DNA of 64,000 bases from Oribacterium sp. P6A1 (GTDB taxonomy: Bacteria; Bacillota; Clostridia; Lachnospirales; Lachnospiraceae), in contig NZ_JNKO01000004.1 of NCBI RefSeq assembly GCF_000702885.1, forward strand, positions 62,001 to 126,000, written 5' to 3'. Numbering within the stretch: position 1 is the stretch's first letter; each line of letters opens with the position of its first letter. Below, piece by piece: positions 63,010-64,000 of this stretch. The notes under the pieces are model-generated. The model saw only the letters and a program-made list of their open reading frames with translations, made no database searches and was not told the origin of the DNA. A program made the position numbers and the translations under genes.

Positions 63010-64000
63010 ATGAATAAACATTTGAAATTAAGGATTCGAAGAATTACAGCTTTTTCTACAGCGGTGCTGTGCGGGATGATGACTTCGGGCTGTCATACCG
63101 CTTCCGGACAATCATATCCATTTGATAAAAAAGCAGAAATAAACCCTGACTATGTTTTTACCTATGCTGAGAATCAGACCAGCGATTATCCCACTACCCA
63201 GGCGGCCAGATATTTTGCCGGTCTTGTCAATGAAAAAACGGAGGGACGCATAGAGATAATAGTATATCCGGGGGCAGAGCTTGGAGATGAGGTTTCCACT
63301 ATGGAGCAGATGAAGTACGGAGGTATAGATTTTGCCAGAGGCTCTTTGTCCAGTCTTGCAGATTACAGTCCGGAATCGGTGGTCCTTCAGATGCCGTATC
63401 TATATAAAAACGCAGACCATATGTGGAAAGTACTGGAGGGTGAAATAGGTGCGGATATAATGAAATCCTTTGAAGGCTCGGGACTGAAGGCCCTGGCATG
63501 GTTTGACGCCGGAGTAAGAAACTTTTACACCATAGATAAACCTATAAGCACACTTGAGGATATGAGAGGTCTTGAGATACGAGTTCAGGATTCGGCCCTT
63601 GCAAAGGACATGATAAAGGCTCTTGGGGCGACCCCGGTTCCCCTTGTATATGAGGATGTGGCAGATGCCCTCCAGACCCATGAAGTTGATGGGGCGGAGA
63701 ACAACTGGTCCTCCTATGAGGCCATGAAACACGATGCTTATGCCCGGTACTACACGCTTGATGAGCATATGAGGATTCCTGAACTCCTCATCATGAGCGA
63801 AGTTACATGGGGAAAGCTTTCTTCCGGGGATCAGGATATAATCCTGGAATGTGCATTGGAAGCAGGTGACTATGAAAGGAAGCTCTGGAAAATGAGAGAG
63901 GACAGTTCCAGGCAGAAATGCATAAAATCAGGAACGGTGGAAATATCACTTTCCGACAGGGAAAAACAGAGGTTCAGAAGCGAAATGAATGAGCTGTATG
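63010..64000 (+). CDS. Second TRAP solute-binding (DctP-like) lipoprotein, 3' end outside the window
   Basis: An open frame of more than 330 residues that runs off the window. The signal peptide ends TSGC (Cys28), an atypical lipobox with Thr at -3. The mature part is DctP-like: YAENQTSDYPTTQAARYFAG, YPGAELGDEVSTMEQMKYG, LEDMRGLEIRVQDSALAKDM with the carboxylate-clamping Arg, and DGAENNWSSYEA. It lacks the repetitive linker of the first DctP and shows weaker codon bias. An in-frame ATG at 62959 is an alternative start; neither has a clear Shine-Dalgarno sequence. It may be a sensing partner for the YesM kinase or serve the same permease. Confidence 0.85.
   Translation, partial: MNKHLKLRIRRITAFSTAVLCGMMTSGCHTASGQSYPFDKKAEINPDYVFTYAENQTSDYPTTQAARYFAGLVNEKTEGRIEIIVYPGAELGDEVSTMEQMKYGGIDFARGSLSSLADYSPESVVLQMPYLYKNADHMWKVLEGEIGADIMKSFEGSGLKALAWFDAGVRNFYTIDKPISTLEDMRGLEIRVQDSALAKDMIKALGATPVPLVYEDVADALQTHEVDGAENNWSSYEAMKHDAYARYYTLDEHMRIPELLIMSEVTWGKLSSGDQDIILECALEAGDYERKLWKMREDSSRQKCIKSGTVEISLSDREKQRFRSEMNELY

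Noticed and set aside
1-64000. Prophage, insertion sequence or genomic island
   Set aside because: No transposase, integrase, phage structural gene, attachment repeat or tRNA gene was seen, and codon use looks uniform apart from highly expressed genes.

Overview
The window looks like the chromosome of a Gram-positive, obligately fermentative gut or rumen Clostridia, most likely a Lachnospiraceae of the Butyrivibrio type. The clues are YesM/YesN-type two-component systems beside sugar transporters, lipoprotein solute-binding proteins with Ala/Thr/Glu/Lys-rich linkers, AGGAGG-type ribosome binding sites, strong intrinsic terminators, a LrgAB pair, an RNase Y and a family II pyrophosphatase with CBS-DRTGG domains. 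This assignment is inferred from gene content and no marker gene was compared. No tRNA, rRNA, insertion sequence, prophage or CRISPR array was seen.

Layout. 1-7108: end of a surface-polysaccharide locus with rfbF, rfbG and rfbH (CDP-6-deoxyhexose branch), an acyltransferase, a LicD-like transferase and a GtrB-like glycosyltransferase. 7380-11168: mglBAC galactose/glucose ABC transporter. 11253-17352: small membrane protein, YesN regulator, YesM kinase, a membrane-anchored sugar-binding protein and a second MglB-like lipoprotein with no permease, probably the sensing arm of mgl. 17420-20632: a hypothetical gene, a BCCT transporter and a YesL-like protein. 20633-22278: two structured, terminator-ended stretches (candidate small RNAs) around an AraC regulator. 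22279-25444: a solute-binding lipoprotein overlapping a chemoreceptor. 25639-30816: KDG kinase with a cre site, lrgAB, purC and ltrA.

31006-34401: SbcD-like nuclease and YhaN-like ATPase. 34582-36291: a GntR/FCD regulator and ispE. 36629-44645: a TetR regulator with twin palindromic operators, followed by an RND efflux pump (adaptor and pump) and two TolC-like proteins, odd in a cell with no expected outer membrane. 44924-51491: recA-recX-membrane protein, trxB-gpx-ohrR peroxide module and RNase Y. 51895-56933: pyrophosphatase, a shikimate-kinase-like protein and a TetM-like ribosomal GTPase fused to a Rae1/YacP-like NYN nuclease. 56964-64000: a YesM-YesN pair, TRAP transporter genes dctP-dctQ-dctM and a second DctP cut by the window end.

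Two loci share one logic: a sugar or organic-acid transporter, a YesMN system and an extra binding protein without its own permease. The most unusual single gene is the GTPase-nuclease fusion at 54240-56933. The most unusual non-coding signals are helically phased GTTCA repeats at 20633-20693 in front of a terminator-ended stretch, and a possible pseudoknot at 44707-44787 upstream of recA.
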